Source: Streptococcus oralis subsp. tigurinus AZ_3a (GTDB lineage Bacteria; Bacillota; Bacilli; Lactobacillales; Streptococcaceae). From it: a stretch of 64,000 bases of DNA. The notes under the pieces are model-generated. The model worked only from the letters and a program-made list of their open reading frames with translations, was not told where the DNA came from and did no database searches. The position numbers and the translations under genes were made by a program. The stretch lies in the NCBI GenBank assembly GCA_000344275.1, contig AORU01000002.1, positions 62,001 to 126,000 of the forward strand. The letters are read 5' to 3'. The first letter of the stretch is position 1. Each line of letters opens with the position of its first letter. Shown here piece after piece: positions 1 through 11,411 of the stretch.

Positions 1-236
1 AAGATATTTCCAAGAAACTGGATTAGAATCAGCGCGGCCCAAACCGTAAAATCAAGACCAGCAAATTGTAAATTGAGCTTACGAAGTGGCTCGATAACTG
101 GACGAGCAAGTCTGATAACTAAGCGGCCTAGTTGACTTTCATAGGCATTTGGAAACCATGAAAGAAGAGCAAATGCAACGAGAATGATGGAGTAAATGCT
201 AACCGCATTTTGAATTAAACGGATTAAGAAAATCAT
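1..236 (-). CDS. yggT: YggT/YlmG family membrane protein (partial, C-terminus off the window)
   Basis: The first 78 or so codons are visible and run off the left edge. The product opens with a hydrophobic segment ([12 protein letters not shown]...IILVAFALLSWFP) followed by the positively charged RLVIRLVRPVIEPLRK stretch typical of YggT/YlmG, a small two-repeat membrane protein of the division cluster. The start codon overlaps the stop of sepF (TAATG), so the two are translationally coupled. In streptococci this gene sits between sepF and ylmH-divIVA. The family is linked to division and membrane organisation, but its biochemical role is unsettled. Confidence 0.88.
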   Translation of the reverse strand, partial: MIFLIRLIQNAVSIYSIILVAFALLSWFPNAYESQLGRLVIRLARPVIEPLRKLNLQFAGLDFTVWAALILIQFLGNI

Positions 237-766
237 TATCTTGCTCTATTTCGTTTAATATCAAAGCCGAACTCGGCACCTTGTGATTCGTCTGGAAGTT
301 TGATATCTTCAATATTCACGATAACGTTGACAGGCGTCAATAGATACATCGTACTCGCAACTTTTTTCATATTTCCAGCCAAGACGTGACGAGCTCCATC
401 CAAGTAATCAAGACAGCGACGCGCTTGTACTTCTGTCATGTATTGGAAATCAATCAAGATACTTTCATTTCCAGTTAACAAATCAACAATCTCAGTTGCA
501 TCCTCATACTTTCTTGGATAACGAACATCAATCGTCACTTTCTCATCTGAGTGATGGTTTTGCTTTGCCAACTCTTGTTGACGAGCATGGAGGCGAGTAA
601 TATTCGCATCTTTTACTGATCCCGGCTGAGCAGATGCTGGTAATTCTTTAGAAGATGAGATGGTTGGACTAACAGTCTCCTCTTGTTGAATTTGGTAGTT
701 AGTCACGTCTTCTCCATCTTCTGTAAAATAATCTATAAATTTATCGAATCTATCTTTTAAAGACAT
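236..766 (-). CDS. sepF: Cell division protein SepF
   Basis: This 176-residue protein binds FtsZ filaments, bundles them and ties them to the membrane. The N-terminal residues ([17 protein letters not shown]) form the expected amphipathic membrane-targeting helix. A low-complexity linker follows (about residues 30-75). The C-terminal half is the compact SepF domain, with the conserved stretch [19 protein letters not shown] and the region [22 protein letters not shown]. It lies directly downstream of ylmE (9 bp gap) and overlaps the yggT start by one base, so it is part of the ftsA-ftsZ-ylmE-sepF-yggT transcription unit. The length is normal for the family. Confidence 0.97.
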   Translation of the reverse strand: MSLKDRFDKFIDYFTEDGEDVTNYQIQQEETVSPTISSSKELPASAQPGSVKDANITRLHARQQELAKQNHHSDEKVTIDVRYPRKYEDATEIVDLLTGNESILIDFQYMTEVQARRCLDYLDGARHVLAGNMKKVASTMYLLTPVNVIVNIEDIKLPDESQGAEFGFDIKRNRAR

Positions 767-775
767 AGCTCTCTC

Positions 776-1447
776 CTATTTAAAAAATGCTGTACCGATT
801 CGAACAAAGGTCGAGCCGAACTGAATCGCTTCTTTAAAGTCACGACTCATTCCCATACTTAGTTCTGTCATCGGCATATTAGGGATTTGTTTTTCTCTAA
901 TTTCTGCTTGCAGAGCCTGCGTATCCTTGAAAATTTCTTTCAATTCATCACTGTCTGCCTCAAAAGGAGCCATGGTCATTAAACCAACATACTCAATCTG
1001 ATCTAACTTAGCCAATTCTGGCAAAAGTTCTAGCAATTCTTCTTTTGAAAACCCATGCTTACTTTCTTCCCCAGAAATATTAACCTGCAAGAAACACTTG
1101 ATAACATGATCTGTTCTCTTTTGAATTTCCTGGGCTAATTTTAGAGAGTCTAAAGCATGAAAGTAATCCACATATGGGATTACTTCTTTTACTTTCCGTC
1201 TCTGTAGTGTTCCTATTAAATGCCAAGTAACTGGGTAATCTTTCAAGGATTGATATTTTTCTAAAAATTTATCGACTCGATTTTCACCTATATGACGGAC
1301 ACCAAGCGGAAGCAAGGCTTCCGCTGTTTGTACATCTACATACTTTGTCACTGCGATTACTGAAACAGCATCTAGAGCACGGTTGGCTTTTTGACTAGCA
1401 TCAGCAATTTGCTGAAAAACTAATTCAGTATTTTTTTTCAAATTCAT
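776..1447 (-). CDS. ylmE: YggS/YlmE family pyridoxal-phosphate homeostasis protein
   Basis: This 223-residue single-domain PLP-binding protein has the alanine-racemase N-terminal TIM-barrel fold. The Lys in the VIAVTKYVDV motif (about residue 35) is the expected PLP Schiff-base residue. Other family marks are GENRVDKF, WHLIGTLQRRKVK and LSMGMSRDFKEAIQFGSTFVRIG. Members buffer intracellular PLP and have no established enzymatic turnover. It lies 3 bp downstream of ftsZ and 9 bp upstream of sepF in the division operon. Reduced fitness of mutants in other bacteria reflects vitamin B6 and amino-acid imbalance (family knowledge). Nothing is unusual in the sequence. Confidence 0.95.
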   Translation of the reverse strand: MNLKKNTELVFQQIADASQKANRALDAVSVIAVTKYVDVQTAEALLPLGVRHIGENRVDKFLEKYQSLKDYPVTWHLIGTLQRRKVKEVIPYVDYFHALDSLKLAQEIQKRTDHVIKCFLQVNISGEESKHGFSKEELLELLPELAKLDQIEYVGLMTMAPFEADSDELKEIFKDTQALQAEIREKQIPNMPMTELSMGMSRDFKEAIQFGSTFVRIGTAFFK

Positions 1448-1450
1448 TGA

Positions 1451-2713
<1,263 letters not shown>

Positions 2714-2723
2714 TTATCCTCTT

Positions 2724-4094
2724 TTATTCATCAAACATGCTTCCGATTAAACCACGGAAACGTTCTGTTAGCTTCGGTTTACTTTGAGAACTTGCTTGGA
2801 ATTCTTCCTTGGGAGCAACTGGAGCTTCCTGTACAGTTTCAACTGGAGTTGTCTGTGTTGGGCTTGGTTGCGCCACAGGATTCAAACGTTGATTTGGAAT
2901 GCCAAAGTTGATTGGTTTTTGACGAAGGAATTCATCTCCTTTAACTGCTTTTTGAGCAAGTAGATTGACTTCAGTCAATTTACCAGCAAACTCAGATAAA
3001 CTAATCACGTGAGCAAATGCAGGGTTGCGAATTCCAACCTGATTTGGTACATAGAGTTTTACACGAACACCAAATACTTCTTGAGCTAATTCAACAACGC
3101 CCGGCAAAATTGCATTTCCACCGATAAGGACGATACCTCCTGGCAAATCCAACAAGTGTCTTCTTTCCAACTCTTGTTTGATTTGGTCAAAGATATGTTT
3201 GATGCGTGCTGAGATAATTTCTGCTAAGTAGCTCTCTGTCACTTCAACAGGTTCTACTTCACCAATTACTTCAACTTGGAAAGTTTCGTTACTTGCTAGC
3301 GGAACATAAGCTTCACCATAGTTCAGTTTTAAACTTTCTGCAATCTTTTGAGATGTTTTCAAGACTTTAGAAATGTCTTTTGTAACGTAATCTCCACCTT
3401 CTTGGTAGATGTTGGTAAATTGCAATTCTTGATTGCGGATAGTCGCTACAGTAGTCTGACCTCCACCCATGTCAATGACAGTCGCACCAAATTCACGTTC
3501 GCCTTCATTGAGAACTGAGTTTACAATCGCCAAAGGTGAAATAATCACATTATCAACCTGGATACCTACACGTTCGACTGTCTTGCGAAGATTGTGTAGA
3601 ATCGTACGAGGACCTGTGTAAAGCAGACCACGCATTTCCAAGCGAACACCCATCATACCACGAGGGTCACGGATTCCTTGGAAACCATCCACGATGAATT
3701 CTTCTGGAATAAAGGTAATCACTTCACGATCAGGAGTCATGCTCTTTGTCAAAGCTGACTTAACAACATCTTCAACATCCTGATCTGTGATTTCTTTTGT
3801 ATCTGATGTTACAGGAATCATTCCTTGTGTTGGTTCGACCTGCAAGAGATTTGCTGGCAGACCAACGTTGACAGACTTGATAGAAATGCCTGCTTTCTCT
3901 TCTGCCTGTGTGATTGCGGATTTGATTGCTGAAGCAGCTGCTTCAATATCAACAATAATTCCGTCTTTTACACCTTTACTTTTGGCATTACTAACACCAA
4001 TTACATTTACTTCGCCATCTCTATGTTCAGCAACTAACACCTTAATGGAGCTAGTTCCGATATCTAAGCCTGTAAAAAAACCATCTCTAGTCAT
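2724..4094 (-). CDS. ftsA: Cell division protein FtsA
   Basis: This 456-residue actin-like ATPase anchors FtsZ to the membrane. The phosphate-1 loop FTGLDIGTSSIKV is at the N-terminus. Subdomain 1C follows (about residues 85-165), then the phosphate-2 loop VIDMGGGQTTVA (about residue 208) and the adenosine motif LIGGNAILPGVVELA (about residue 325). A proline/glutamine-rich linker leads to the C-terminal amphipathic helix LTERFRGLIGSMFDE, the membrane-targeting sequence. It is the first gene of the division operon here. An AGAGG ribosome site lies 5 bp before the ATG. Confidence 0.98.
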   Translation of the reverse strand: MTRDGFFTGLDIGTSSIKVLVAEHRDGEVNVIGVSNAKSKGVKDGIIVDIEAAASAIKSAITQAEEKAGISIKSVNVGLPANLLQVEPTQGMIPVTSDTKEITDQDVEDVVKSALTKSMTPDREVITFIPEEFIVDGFQGIRDPRGMMGVRLEMRGLLYTGPRTILHNLRKTVERVGIQVDNVIISPLAIVNSVLNEGEREFGATVIDMGGGQTTVATIRNQELQFTNIYQEGGDYVTKDISKVLKTSQKIAESLKLNYGEAYVPLASNETFQVEVIGEVEPVEVTESYLAEIISARIKHIFDQIKQELERRHLLDLPGGIVLIGGNAILPGVVELAQEVFGVRVKLYVPNQVGIRNPAFAHVISLSEFAGKLTEVNLLAQKAVKGDEFLRQKPINFGIPNQRLNPVAQPSPTQTTPVETVQEAPVAPKEEFQASSQSKPKLTERFRGLIGSMFDE

Positions 4095-4171
4095 TACATC
4101 GCATCCTCTCTATCTTCCAAGTTTCTCACTTCTATTTAATAACTATGTTTGGGCATAGCTATTCAAAAAAT

Positions 4172-4180
4172 ATTATAACA
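4172..4180 (-). promoter_or_regulatory. Putative extended -10 promoter of ftsA operon
   Basis: On the minus strand the sequence reads TGTTATAAT, an extended -10 box, 78 bp upstream of the ftsA start. No good -35 is seen, which is common with extended -10 promoters in streptococci. Position and motif are seen; activity is inferred. Confidence 0.5.
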
Positions 4181-4184
4181 CAAA

Positions 4185-4208
4185 AAAACTAATCATGCTT
4201 AGTTTTTC
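4185..4208. terminator. Hairpin terminator between ywaF-like gene and ftsA
   Basis: Inverted repeat AAAAACTAA / TTAGTTTTT with a 6-nt loop. The A/T flanks would allow termination in either direction. It separates the ftsA promoter from the upstream gene. Confidence 0.6.
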
Positions 4209-4310
4209 GTAAATTTCCTGCATGTTTTTTGAGAAAATATTAGAAAATTTTTCTTCTGGAAAAAGTTTTTGATGTTCTTGTCAACAATTCGATAATATTT
4301 ATAACCCATC

Positions 4311-4338
4311 AAAAAAAGAAGGGCTATTTAGACCTTCT
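4311..4338 (-). terminator. Rho-independent terminator of the YwaF-like gene
   Basis: Minus-strand stem AGAAGG / CCTTCT with a 10-nt loop followed by a run of seven T. It overlaps the last codons of the gene at 4328-5032. Confidence 0.7.
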
Positions 4339-5032
4339 CTTGAATAAATTCTTCCGATTTTTGCTGTAAAAAAATCTCTAGCAATTTTGCTGTTACGCAA
4401 ATTGCTATCACGATAACGCTTGAAACAATAAGGTAATTCAAAAGTTGTCCGTGATTTCCAACAAGTGGTGGTTTCGTTAAAAATCCATAGTCCCCACCTA
4501 CAACTAAGTTGACAACCCATATCAAGCCATTTAAGGCGAAAGTAATCCCCACCACATTCTTCAAATCAAGAAGGGAAGGTTGATAGTTTTTAAACAAGTA
4601 TAAGAGGGCATTTCCCAAAAGTGCCACATGTCCGATAATGAAGGACAGGATAGTCACGTGTGGAAATGGATAGGGGTCAAATAGTGGATAAGTCAGAGCC
4701 GCTGTTGCCCCAAAGGTTCCTAGAAGGGCAAAGTATTGCTTGTACTTAGAGGTTCCCGGGATCAGGAGCAAGACAAGCATGGCTACACGGCAATGATAGA
4801 AGGGCAAACTTTCTGATAGAGGCATGAGATTTCCCCAATACCAGCTATACAGAACAATCAGTTGAACAGATTGAAGAATCTGAATAAATCGTTGGTAAGC
4901 CACTTTGTCGCGAAAACGATAAGAAGCGTAGAAAGTAAAGGCCAGTAAACATAACAAACCAATATACCAGTGGAGTTCAAACTGGGGCGGTTCTGATATC
5001 TGCGTGGTAAATAATTTATCCCACAAATTCAT
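4328..5032 (-). CDS. YwaF/TIGR02206 family integral membrane protein
   Basis: This 234-residue polytopic membrane protein has about six hydrophobic segments, for example LLCLLAFTFYASY, VAMLVLLLIPG and VSSVIVIAICVTAKLLEIFL. The conserved central region HVTILSFIIGHVALLGNALLY and the motif GGDYGFLTKPP support the TIGR02206 (YwaF) family, whose function is unknown. It stands alone between the ftsA promoter region and a Nudix gene, with its own terminator. The ATG at 5032 opens on NLWDKLFT. I infer only membrane location; no substrate can be assigned. Confidence 0.8.
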   Translation of the reverse strand: MNLWDKLFTTQISEPPQFELHWYIGLLCLLAFTFYASYRFRDKVAYQRFIQILQSVQLIVLYSWYWGNLMPLSESLPFYHCRVAMLVLLLIPGTSKYKQYFALLGTFGATAALTYPLFDPYPFPHVTILSFIIGHVALLGNALLYLFKNYQPSLLDLKNVVGITFALNGLIWVVNLVVGGDYGFLTKPPLVGNHGQLLNYLIVSSVIVIAICVTAKLLEIFLQQKSEEFIQEKV

Positions 5033-5228
5033 ATTCTATTCCTCGTTCATCTAGCTAGAGGCAGTAAAAAATTCACTTTCTCCAGCTTTTAAATTTTTTG
5101 AAAAAACTTGATTCTATGACATGCATAGAACACTTGCGTCTTAAATTCGCAACCTATTATATCATTTGTATTGCAGAAATGCACTTTACAGACACCCTTT
5201 TTTGATTTGTCGACTTCTCTAGCACAAA

Positions 5229-5840
5229 CTAATCGACATATTGGTCTCTTTGTCCTCTATAAACTTGCCAAAGAATCTCCATTTGCTCCTTGGTGATGCG
5301 TTTTTCAGATAAGGCCGGCAGTTGGTCAATGGCAAAAAATTGAAGGTCAGCAATCTCTTGATTCTCTTGAAATTGTCCGTCAAGAAGTTGGCATTCAAAA
5401 ACAAACTTTGCATATTGTTTGCTCTGTAGTTGGAAACGATTAGTGTCAAAAACTGCAAGTAACCTTTCAGCTTTTGCTTTAAAACCAGTTTCTTCTTCAA
5501 TTTCTTTAAGAATATTTTCGGTTGGAGAATATCCGACTTCACCAAAACCACCTGGCAAAGCCCAACTATCCTCTCCTTTTCCTCTAACTAAACATACTTT
5601 TTCATCCTCAACAATCCAAGCACGGACGTCCATCAGAGGAGTTGCATAAGCGGACGTTGGTTTCAAGACTTCTGCCACTTCTTCTGCATCGAGGTCTGAT
5701 ACCTGATTCAACATTTCAGATAACAGGCTTCGCAAGTCCTCGTAGCGCTCACGGTCGAAAGGATCTTTTGTAAAGGTTAATCCAGTATCCGTAATGGCTA
5801 GCATTCTTTGCAGATACTTGGTAAAATCACTTGCATTCAT
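5229..5840 (-). CDS. Nudix hydrolase with N-terminal Nudix-associated domain
   Basis: This 203-residue protein has an N-terminal helical domain (about residues 1-65, MNASDFTKYLQRMLAI...) and a C-terminal Nudix fold. The Nudix box runs GGFGEVGYSPTENILKEI followed by EEETGF. The REUxEE core is retained as KEIEEE, while the usual first Glu of Gx5E is Tyr, as in YjhB-like Nudix proteins (family knowledge). The likely substrate is a nucleoside-diphosphate derivative such as ADP-ribose, but this is not determined. The gene overlaps the 3' end of murF by 14 bp, so it is the last gene of the murF transcript. Confidence 0.88.
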   Translation of the reverse strand: MNASDFTKYLQRMLAITDTGLTFTKDPFDRERYEDLRSLLSEMLNQVSDLDAEEVAEVLKPTSAYATPLMDVRAWIVEDEKVCLVRGKGEDSWALPGGFGEVGYSPTENILKEIEEETGFKAKAERLLAVFDTNRFQLQSKQYAKFVFECQLLDGQFQENQEIADLQFFAIDQLPALSEKRITKEQMEILWQVYRGQRDQYVD

Positions 5841-7200
5841 TTTCTAAACTTTCTACCAGCTTGGCTAGATTCATGGAGTTCGATCCTTTGAGCAAAATTT
5901 GGTCATTGGCACCGAGTCTTTCCTTAACTTGCTTGACAAGGTCTTCAAATTGATCTTCGCTCGCAGTTTTCTTAAAGTAGAATACATGACCGATTGGGAA
6001 CATTTGACTAGCCAGTTGTGCCAATTCGGCAATGTCTTCTCCGTAGAAAATAACGGTATCCAGCACATCTGGCGAGAGGCTCAAAATCATCTGGTTATGG
6101 AGTTGGACAGACTGGTCACCAAGTTCCTTCATGTCCGCTAAGACAGCGATTTTCTTGCCCCCTTCATTAGCTGGAATGGCAGAGAATGTCTCCAAAATCA
6201 ACTTCATAGCAGTTGGATTGGCATTGTAGACATCTGACAGGATATCTGCTCCATTGGCTGCTTTCTTCCACTCAGTACGATTACGGGTCAATTCTAGGTT
6301 CTGAAAGGCCTGATGAATCTGTTCCTCTGAAACTCCTTCTTGTAGGGCAACATAAGATGCAATCATAGCATTGGTGGCATTGTACTTACCAGTCACTGGC
6401 AAATCAAGGGCTTGTTCCAAGAAATTGGCCTTAAAGGTCAGACTATCCTTGCGTTCGACCAAGTCTGTGATTTCCAATTCTGCCCCTTGCCCAAAACGAA
6501 CTACCTTTTTGTCAGTAGGCAAGTAGTCCTCTACAATCGAATCAGCTGGTGCTAATAGCAAGGAATTCGAAGCCATACCATCTGCAATTTGCATTTTCCC
6601 TTTAGCAATCTCTGAACGGTCTTTGAAAAAGGCCAAATGAGCTTCTCCAACCAAGGTCACGATGGCTGTCTTAGGATGAGCCAATTCAGACAAAAGATGG
6701 ATATCTCCCAAGTGATCCTGCCCCATCTCCAAGACCAACTTTTCTGTCCCTTCAGGCATGTGGAGAACTGTGTAGGGAAGGCCAATCTCGTTATTGTAAT
6801 TGCCTTGAGTTTTGTAGGTCTTGTAGGTTGTTGATAGCAAGTGCGCCAACATATCCTTGGTCGTTGTCTTACCATTTGAACCCGTTACCGCAAAGACATC
6901 AACCGCTGTTTTTTCAAGATAGTAGGCTGCGAGAGTTTGAAAGGCAGACAACACGTCATCTACTAAAATGTAGGGATGATTTGCAACCTCTTTCTCAGAC
7001 AAGGTTACTGCTGCACCATTTTCAAAAGCTGTTTCGATAAAGTCATGACCATCACGCGCACCTTTGAGTGGCACAAACAAATCTCCCGTCCCAATCAAAC
7101 GACTGTCAAACTCAGCCTTTTCTAACTGGGCATCCTCAAAGATACTGACATCATTTTTAGCTCCAACAGCTTGGGCAACTTCATGGATTGTTAATTTCAT
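5827..7200 (-). CDS. murF: UDP-MurNAc-tripeptide:D-Ala-D-Ala ligase MurF
   Basis: This 457-residue cytoplasmic Mur ligase adds D-Ala-D-Ala to UDP-MurNAc-tripeptide, the last soluble step of peptidoglycan precursor synthesis. An N-terminal UDP-binding domain (residues 1-95, with DSRLIGTGDLFVPLKG) precedes the ATPase P-loop AVTGSNGKTTTKDM (about residue 107). The motifs YNNEIGLP and the C-terminal-domain boundary motif DVYNANPTAMK (about residue 318) are present. Its substrate D-Ala-D-Ala comes from the adjacent upstream ddl gene, so the two form a functional pair on one strand. The length is normal. Confidence 0.97.
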   Translation of the reverse strand: MKLTIHEVAQAVGAKNDVSIFEDAQLEKAEFDSRLIGTGDLFVPLKGARDGHDFIETAFENGAAVTLSEKEVANHPYILVDDVLSAFQTLAAYYLEKTAVDVFAVTGSNGKTTTKDMLAHLLSTTYKTYKTQGNYNNEIGLPYTVLHMPEGTEKLVLEMGQDHLGDIHLLSELAHPKTAIVTLVGEAHLAFFKDRSEIAKGKMQIADGMASNSLLLAPADSIVEDYLPTDKKVVRFGQGAELEITDLVERKDSLTFKANFLEQALDLPVTGKYNATNAMIASYVALQEGVSEEQIHQAFQNLELTRNRTEWKKAANGADILSDVYNANPTAMKLILETFSAIPANEGGKKIAVLADMKELGDQSVQLHNQMILSLSPDVLDTVIFYGEDIAELAQLASQMFPIGHVFYFKKTASEDQFEDLVKQVKERLGANDQILLKGSNSMNLAKLVESLENECK

Positions 7201-7286
7201 TTCTACTCCTTTAAAAAGGGTTGAAGTCCGAGAACTTCATTCACCTTGCAGGTGATGATTCTGGCTTCTACCCCTCTCTTCCATCT

Positions 7287-8330
7287 TTATAGCAAATGCG
7301 CTTCGTGCTTGTTAAAGCTCTCCTTAGCAAGGTCAACCAAATGCTCGATTAGGTCTGGGTAACTGATTCCCATATTGTCCCAAAGTAGTGGGTACATAGA
7401 CCACTGGGTAAAACCTGGCATGGTATTGAGCTCGTTTAGGAAAACCTCGCCCTTATCTGTATAGAAGAAATCACAACGAGATAGACCAAGGCCACCGATC
7501 GCACGGAAGGCAGTTTCTGCATTTTGACGCATGACAGCTACTACATCATCACTAATCTTGGCTGGGATATCCATGGTAATCTTGTTGTCGATATACTTGG
7601 CATCATAGTCATAAAAGGCAACATCCTTGACTACTTCACCAGGAAGTGTACTCTTGACATTGTAGTTCCCCAAGAGACCAACCTCGATTTCACGGGCATT
7701 CACTCCTTGCTCTACCAAGATACGGCTATCATATTGGAAGGCGAGTTCCAAGGCTTGACGGAGTTCTTCTTGGTTTTCAGACTTAGAAATACCGACACTT
7801 GAACCCATATTTGACGGTTTCGTGAAGACTGGATAAGTCAATTTTTCTTCAACTTCAGCGATTTTAGCAGTCACATCATCACCTTCGACGATGGCCACAT
7901 AAGGAACTTGAGCAATCCCTACAGATTCTAAAACACGCTTGGTCGTAATTTTGTCCATGGCAAGGCTTGATGACAAGATATTGCAACCGACATAGGGCAT
8001 TTTCAAAACTTCCAAGAATCCTTGAACAGAGCCATCTTCTCCCATCGGACCGTGAAGAACTGGAAAGACCACTGCACCTTCTTCGTAGATGGCACTTGGC
8101 GCTATTTTCTTGTCCCAGTCAATAGTCGCATTGGTCATGAGACGATCCTCTTGACCTGGAGCCCGGCTAAATTCCTGTGTTTTGATAAAGTCACCTGACT
8201 GGCTGATGAAGAAAGTCTTGACTGTGAAACGGTCGTAGTTGACCGCACGCATGACACTTTCAGCTGACAATACAGACACTTCACGTTCTGCACTGCGTCC
8301 ACCGTATAAAAGAATAATCGTTTGTTTCAT
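7287..8330 (-). CDS. ddl: D-alanine--D-alanine ligase
   Basis: This 347-residue ATP-grasp enzyme joins two D-alanines for peptidoglycan. The N-terminal [20 protein letters not shown] motif marks the first D-Ala site. The ATP-grasp core has [16 protein letters not shown] (about residue 170) and the metal/product motif [18 protein letters not shown] near residue 305. A Tyr follows QWSM in the C-terminal region, as in Ddl ligases that make D-Ala-D-Ala. It lies 86 bp upstream of murF. The start at 8330 matches the usual [11 protein letters not shown] opening. Confidence 0.97.
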   Translation of the reverse strand: MKQTIILLYGGRSAEREVSVLSAESVMRAVNYDRFTVKTFFISQSGDFIKTQEFSRAPGQEDRLMTNATIDWDKKIAPSAIYEEGAVVFPVLHGPMGEDGSVQGFLEVLKMPYVGCNILSSSLAMDKITTKRVLESVGIAQVPYVAIVEGDDVTAKIAEVEEKLTYPVFTKPSNMGSSVGISKSENQEELRQALELAFQYDSRILVEQGVNAREIEVGLLGNYNVKSTLPGEVVKDVAFYDYDAKYIDNKITMDIPAKISDDVVAVMRQNAETAFRAIGGLGLSRCDFFYTDKGEVFLNELNTMPGFTQWSMYPLLWDNMGISYPDLIEHLVDLAKESFNKHEAHLL

Positions 8331-8430
8331 ATTGTTTGTCCTAATTCTAATAGAATATTCGTTCCTTAGTATATCATATTTACTTTTTTTTTAAAACTTG
8401 AAGCTAATACTGATCTTCAAAAAAAACATA

Positions 8431-8460
8431 AAAAGAGACCGATAAAAACAAAGTCGGCCT
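8431..8460 (-). terminator. Terminator downstream of recR
   Basis: Minus-strand hairpin formed by AGGCCGAC and ATCGGTCT arms with an 11-nt loop, followed by CTTTTT. It ends the pbp2b-recR unit before ddl. Confidence 0.65.
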
Positions 8461-8505
8461 CCTCGATTTTTGTATAATGAATTGAGTTTGTAAACTGGTC
8501 TTCAC

Positions 8506-9102
8506 CTACAACTCTGTCCGATTTTCAATGGCTCGTAAGAGTGTGACCTCATCCGCATACTCGATATCTGCTCCCACGGCTAGACCTCGTGCTAGACGAG
8601 TGACCTTGATACCAGCTGGCTTGAGGAGACGAGAGAGATACATAGATGTCGCTTCTCCATCTGCTGTCGCATTGGTTGCCACGATCACCTCTGAAACCTC
8701 ACTATCCATGAGACGGGTCATGAGGCTCTTGAGATTGATATCGTCTGGGCTGATGCCATTCATCGGAGAAATGAGTCCATGCAAGACGTGATAGAGTCCG
8801 TGGTATTCTTGGATGTTTTCCATAGCAGCCACATCGCGACTATCCTCTAGCACCAAGATCGTTGTCTGGTCTCGAGTCGGATCCGTACAGATAGAGCAAG
8901 GATCATCATCCGTCAAACGGCCACAGATGGAACAATAGGTCAATTCCCGCTTGGCAGATAGAAGGTTTTTGGCAAATTCATTGACATCGTCATCAGACAT
9001 TCCAATGGTATAGAAGGCGAGACGAGTAGCCGTTTTGATCCCGATACCTGGTAACTTTGAATAGCTATCAATCAGCTTGGCAATAGGTGTTGGATACAGC
9101 AT
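8506..9102 (-). CDS. recR: Recombination mediator protein RecR
   Basis: This 198-residue protein acts with RecF/RecO to load RecA at ssDNA gaps. Seen in order: the helix-hairpin-helix [14 protein letters not shown] (residues 15-30), a four-cysteine zinc finger [16 protein letters not shown] (about residues 57-72), and a Toprim domain starting [14 protein letters not shown]. The Walker-B-like C-terminus [17 protein letters not shown] follows. The gene starts 10 bp after pbp2b, so both share a transcript. Length and motifs are canonical. Confidence 0.97.
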   Translation of the reverse strand: MLYPTPIAKLIDSYSKLPGIGIKTATRLAFYTIGMSDDDVNEFAKNLLSAKRELTYCSICGRLTDDDPCSICTDPTRDQTTILVLEDSRDVAAMENIQEYHGLYHVLHGLISPMNGISPDDINLKSLMTRLMDSEVSEVIVATNATADGEATSMYLSRLLKPAGIKVTRLARGLAVGADIEYADEVTLLRAIENRTEL

Positions 9103-9112
9103 AAGTTCCTTT

Positions 9113-11155
9113 CTAATTCATTGGATGGTGTTGGTGATAAAGATTGATAATGTCGCGTGCAATAGAAGGTCCGACACCGTTTGTAAGGTTGGTGTTATGA
9201 GGAAAGACGACTGCGACTGCGATTTGGGGATTTTCGGTCGGAGCATAGGCGACTGCGTTGGTATTATTGGCTTTTTGACCGCCATTAACGTAACTTTCGG
9301 CAGTACCCGTTTTCCCACTGATGGAAACGGCGGCGCCATTTGAAAAGGCACGACCAGTTGTTAGAGCACTCGTTCCATGCGAAACTTGATAGAAACCTTG
9401 CTGCAAGATAGCCATATCTGATTCTGAGATATTGACCTTGTTCAGTTCCTTAGTGGCTGTTTCTTGAACCAGACTGCCTAAGCCACCTTGGTCATTGTTT
9501 CCATAAACCCCTTCAACGATGTGAGGAGCCAAACGTACGCCATTGTTTGCAATGGTTGCGACATACTGGGCTAGCTGCATCGGTGTGTAGTTGTCAAACT
9601 GACCAAAGGAATTATTGATATAGTTCCCCAAATCAAATTCTTTTGGCGTAAATCCTGTAGATTCATCTGGGAGGTCAATCCCTGTTGAAGCTCCGAGTCC
9701 ATATTCCCCAAAGGTTGATCGCAACTTGCCCATTGCAGTTTCTAACTGATCAGTTGCGACTATCATATTTGGCTGATAGGTCTGCCCCATGATCCCTAGC
9801 GCAGTCTGGACCATGTAAGTATTAGAAGAGTACTCTAGAGCCTCAACTGCTGTGATAGGGAAGGAACCGTAGGATAAGGTATACCATGAATTGATCGGAG
9901 CCGAACCTTGAAAAACAATCGGCTGGTCTGTCAAGGTTTGATTGCCTGACAAGACCCCGTTTTCCCAACCAGAGCTAAGGGTTGCCGCCTTAACGACAGA
10001 CCCTGGTACAAAGACATTGGTTATCGTTCCAAGCGAATCTGAACTTAATTCACCGGATTCGACATCATGCTTGACACCTGACATAGCTAGAACTGCACCG
10101 GTTTTAGGATTGAGGGCTACAGCGTAGACTCCTTCAGAGTATTTGGCTCCACCGTTACCCAACTCCGAGTTGAAGTAGCTCTTGAGTAGATCATCCACAC
10201 CATTCTGGAAAGTTAGGTCAATCGTTAGTTTGATGTTGTTTCCTTTGCTTCCTCCTTCGACATTTTCTACACTTTCCATATTTCCGTGTTTGTCTAGGTG
10301 GATTTCCTTGACGGAGCGTTTGCCTTGAAGAACATCTTCATATTGCTTTTCAAGATAGGAAGTCCCCACTCGGTCATTGAGAGAATACCCTTTTTTCAAA
10401 TAAGCATCCACTTCCTCCGCTGGAAGACCGGATTTTTCACTTGATACACTACCTACAATTGAAGACAAAGAAGTATCTAGGACTTTTCTATCCCATGAGG
10501 TTGAAATACTGATACCTGGTAATTCCTTGGATGCTGATGCAACGAGAGCAACTTGGGTATCATTCAAGGCATCCGTAGAAATGGTTCCTGTCGCAAAATT
10601 TTCAACGGCATTGAGCTGACTAAAGAGATAGATTTCCTTTTTCTGGTCATCTGTATAATTGAGTTGACTCACGTCAATACTTTCAACTGCATTATTGTAG
10701 AGAGTCGCTTCAGATAAGCGGTTCCCATCTGAATCTAGGCGTTTATCACTTGGCAAGGATTCGACTGTTTTTTTGTAAACGTCCTGGTCCGCCAGGTAGT
10801 AGTCTGCAATCTGACGGTCTGTCAGATTAGGGGAGGTCACATTCACATATGTGAGAAGTTTCTTGGCTGTTTCCTTCAATTCAGCTGCTGTCATTTTATT
10901 GTTTCGTGTGAAAGAAACAACCTGCTTGACAGTGTTTTCTACCAAGGGTTTCCCTGCCGCATCATAGATCTGTCCACGAGCTGAACTGGTTGTTACCCTT
11001 GTTTGGCTGGCTGAGGCCAATTTTGTTTCATAGAAATCTTTATTGAGCACCTGCATGTATAACAATCGACCAATAATGGCCATAAACAACAGGATAACAA
11101 TGGCAAACAGTAAATTAAGCCGAATAGGAATCGAATGGCTATTGAATTTTCTCAT
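9113..11155 (-). CDS. pbp2B: Class B penicillin-binding protein 2b (transpeptidase)
   Basis: This 680-residue bitopic membrane protein cross-links peptidoglycan during peripheral growth. A short cytoplasmic tail is followed by a transmembrane helix ([20 protein letters not shown]), a PBP dimerisation domain (about residues 55-300) and the transpeptidase domain. Active-site motifs are SVVK with the nucleophile at Ser386, SSN followed by Thr (about residues 443-446), and KTGTAES near residue 615. The length equals pneumococcal PBP2b. The Thr after SSN is retained. In pneumococcus a change at that position is a known resistance-associated substitution, so this allele looks unaltered there; no resistance phenotype can be read beyond that. 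Confidence 0.97.
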   Translation of the reverse strand: MRKFNSHSIPIRLNLLFAIVILLFMAIIGRLLYMQVLNKDFYETKLASASQTRVTTSSARGQIYDAAGKPLVENTVKQVVSFTRNNKMTAAELKETAKKLLTYVNVTSPNLTDRQIADYYLADQDVYKKTVESLPSDKRLDSDGNRLSEATLYNNAVESIDVSQLNYTDDQKKEIYLFSQLNAVENFATGTISTDALNDTQVALVASASKELPGISISTSWDRKVLDTSLSSIVGSVSSEKSGLPAEEVDAYLKKGYSLNDRVGTSYLEKQYEDVLQGKRSVKEIHLDKHGNMESVENVEGGSKGNNIKLTIDLTFQNGVDDLLKSYFNSELGNGGAKYSEGVYAVALNPKTGAVLAMSGVKHDVESGELSSDSLGTITNVFVPGSVVKAATLSSGWENGVLSGNQTLTDQPIVFQGSAPINSWYTLSYGSFPITAVEALEYSSNTYMVQTALGIMGQTYQPNMIVATDQLETAMGKLRSTFGEYGLGASTGIDLPDESTGFTPKEFDLGNYINNSFGQFDNYTPMQLAQYVATIANNGVRLAPHIVEGVYGNNDQGGLGSLVQETATKELNKVNISESDMAILQQGFYQVSHGTSALTTGRAFSNGAAVSISGKTGTAESYVNGGQKANNTNAVAYAPTENPQIAVAVVFPHNTNLTNGVGPSIARDIINLYHQHHPMN

Positions 11156-11343
11156 ACAACTAAGACTCTTTTCTAGAAAAATTTCCGATTTTCACCTTTA
11201 TTTACATATAAAATAATAGAGCAAACAGGTGATGTTCAGTACATTTCATTGTACCATATTTTACGGAGAAACTCTTGGAAAAGTCGAAGCATTTTTTGAC
11301 TTTCAACTGAAAATGCCTTTTTATTTGGTTATCCTAACTTCTA

Positions 11344-11380
11344 TGATATAATGATAGTAATAGTTAGGAAAGCGTTAACC
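11344..11380 (+). promoter_or_regulatory. Extended -10 promoter and cre-like site ahead of the RpiR regulator
   Basis: TGATATAAT (11344-11352) is an extended -10 box. Fifteen bases downstream, GGAAAGCGTTAACC (11367-11380) matches the CcpA cre consensus TGWNANCGNTNWCA at 12 of 14 positions. A cre in the early transcribed region would repress the regulator when preferred sugars are present (inference from known CcpA behaviour). Confidence 0.55.
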
Positions 11381-11411
11381 TTTAAGACTTTGACTCATAA
11401 AAAGGAGCCTC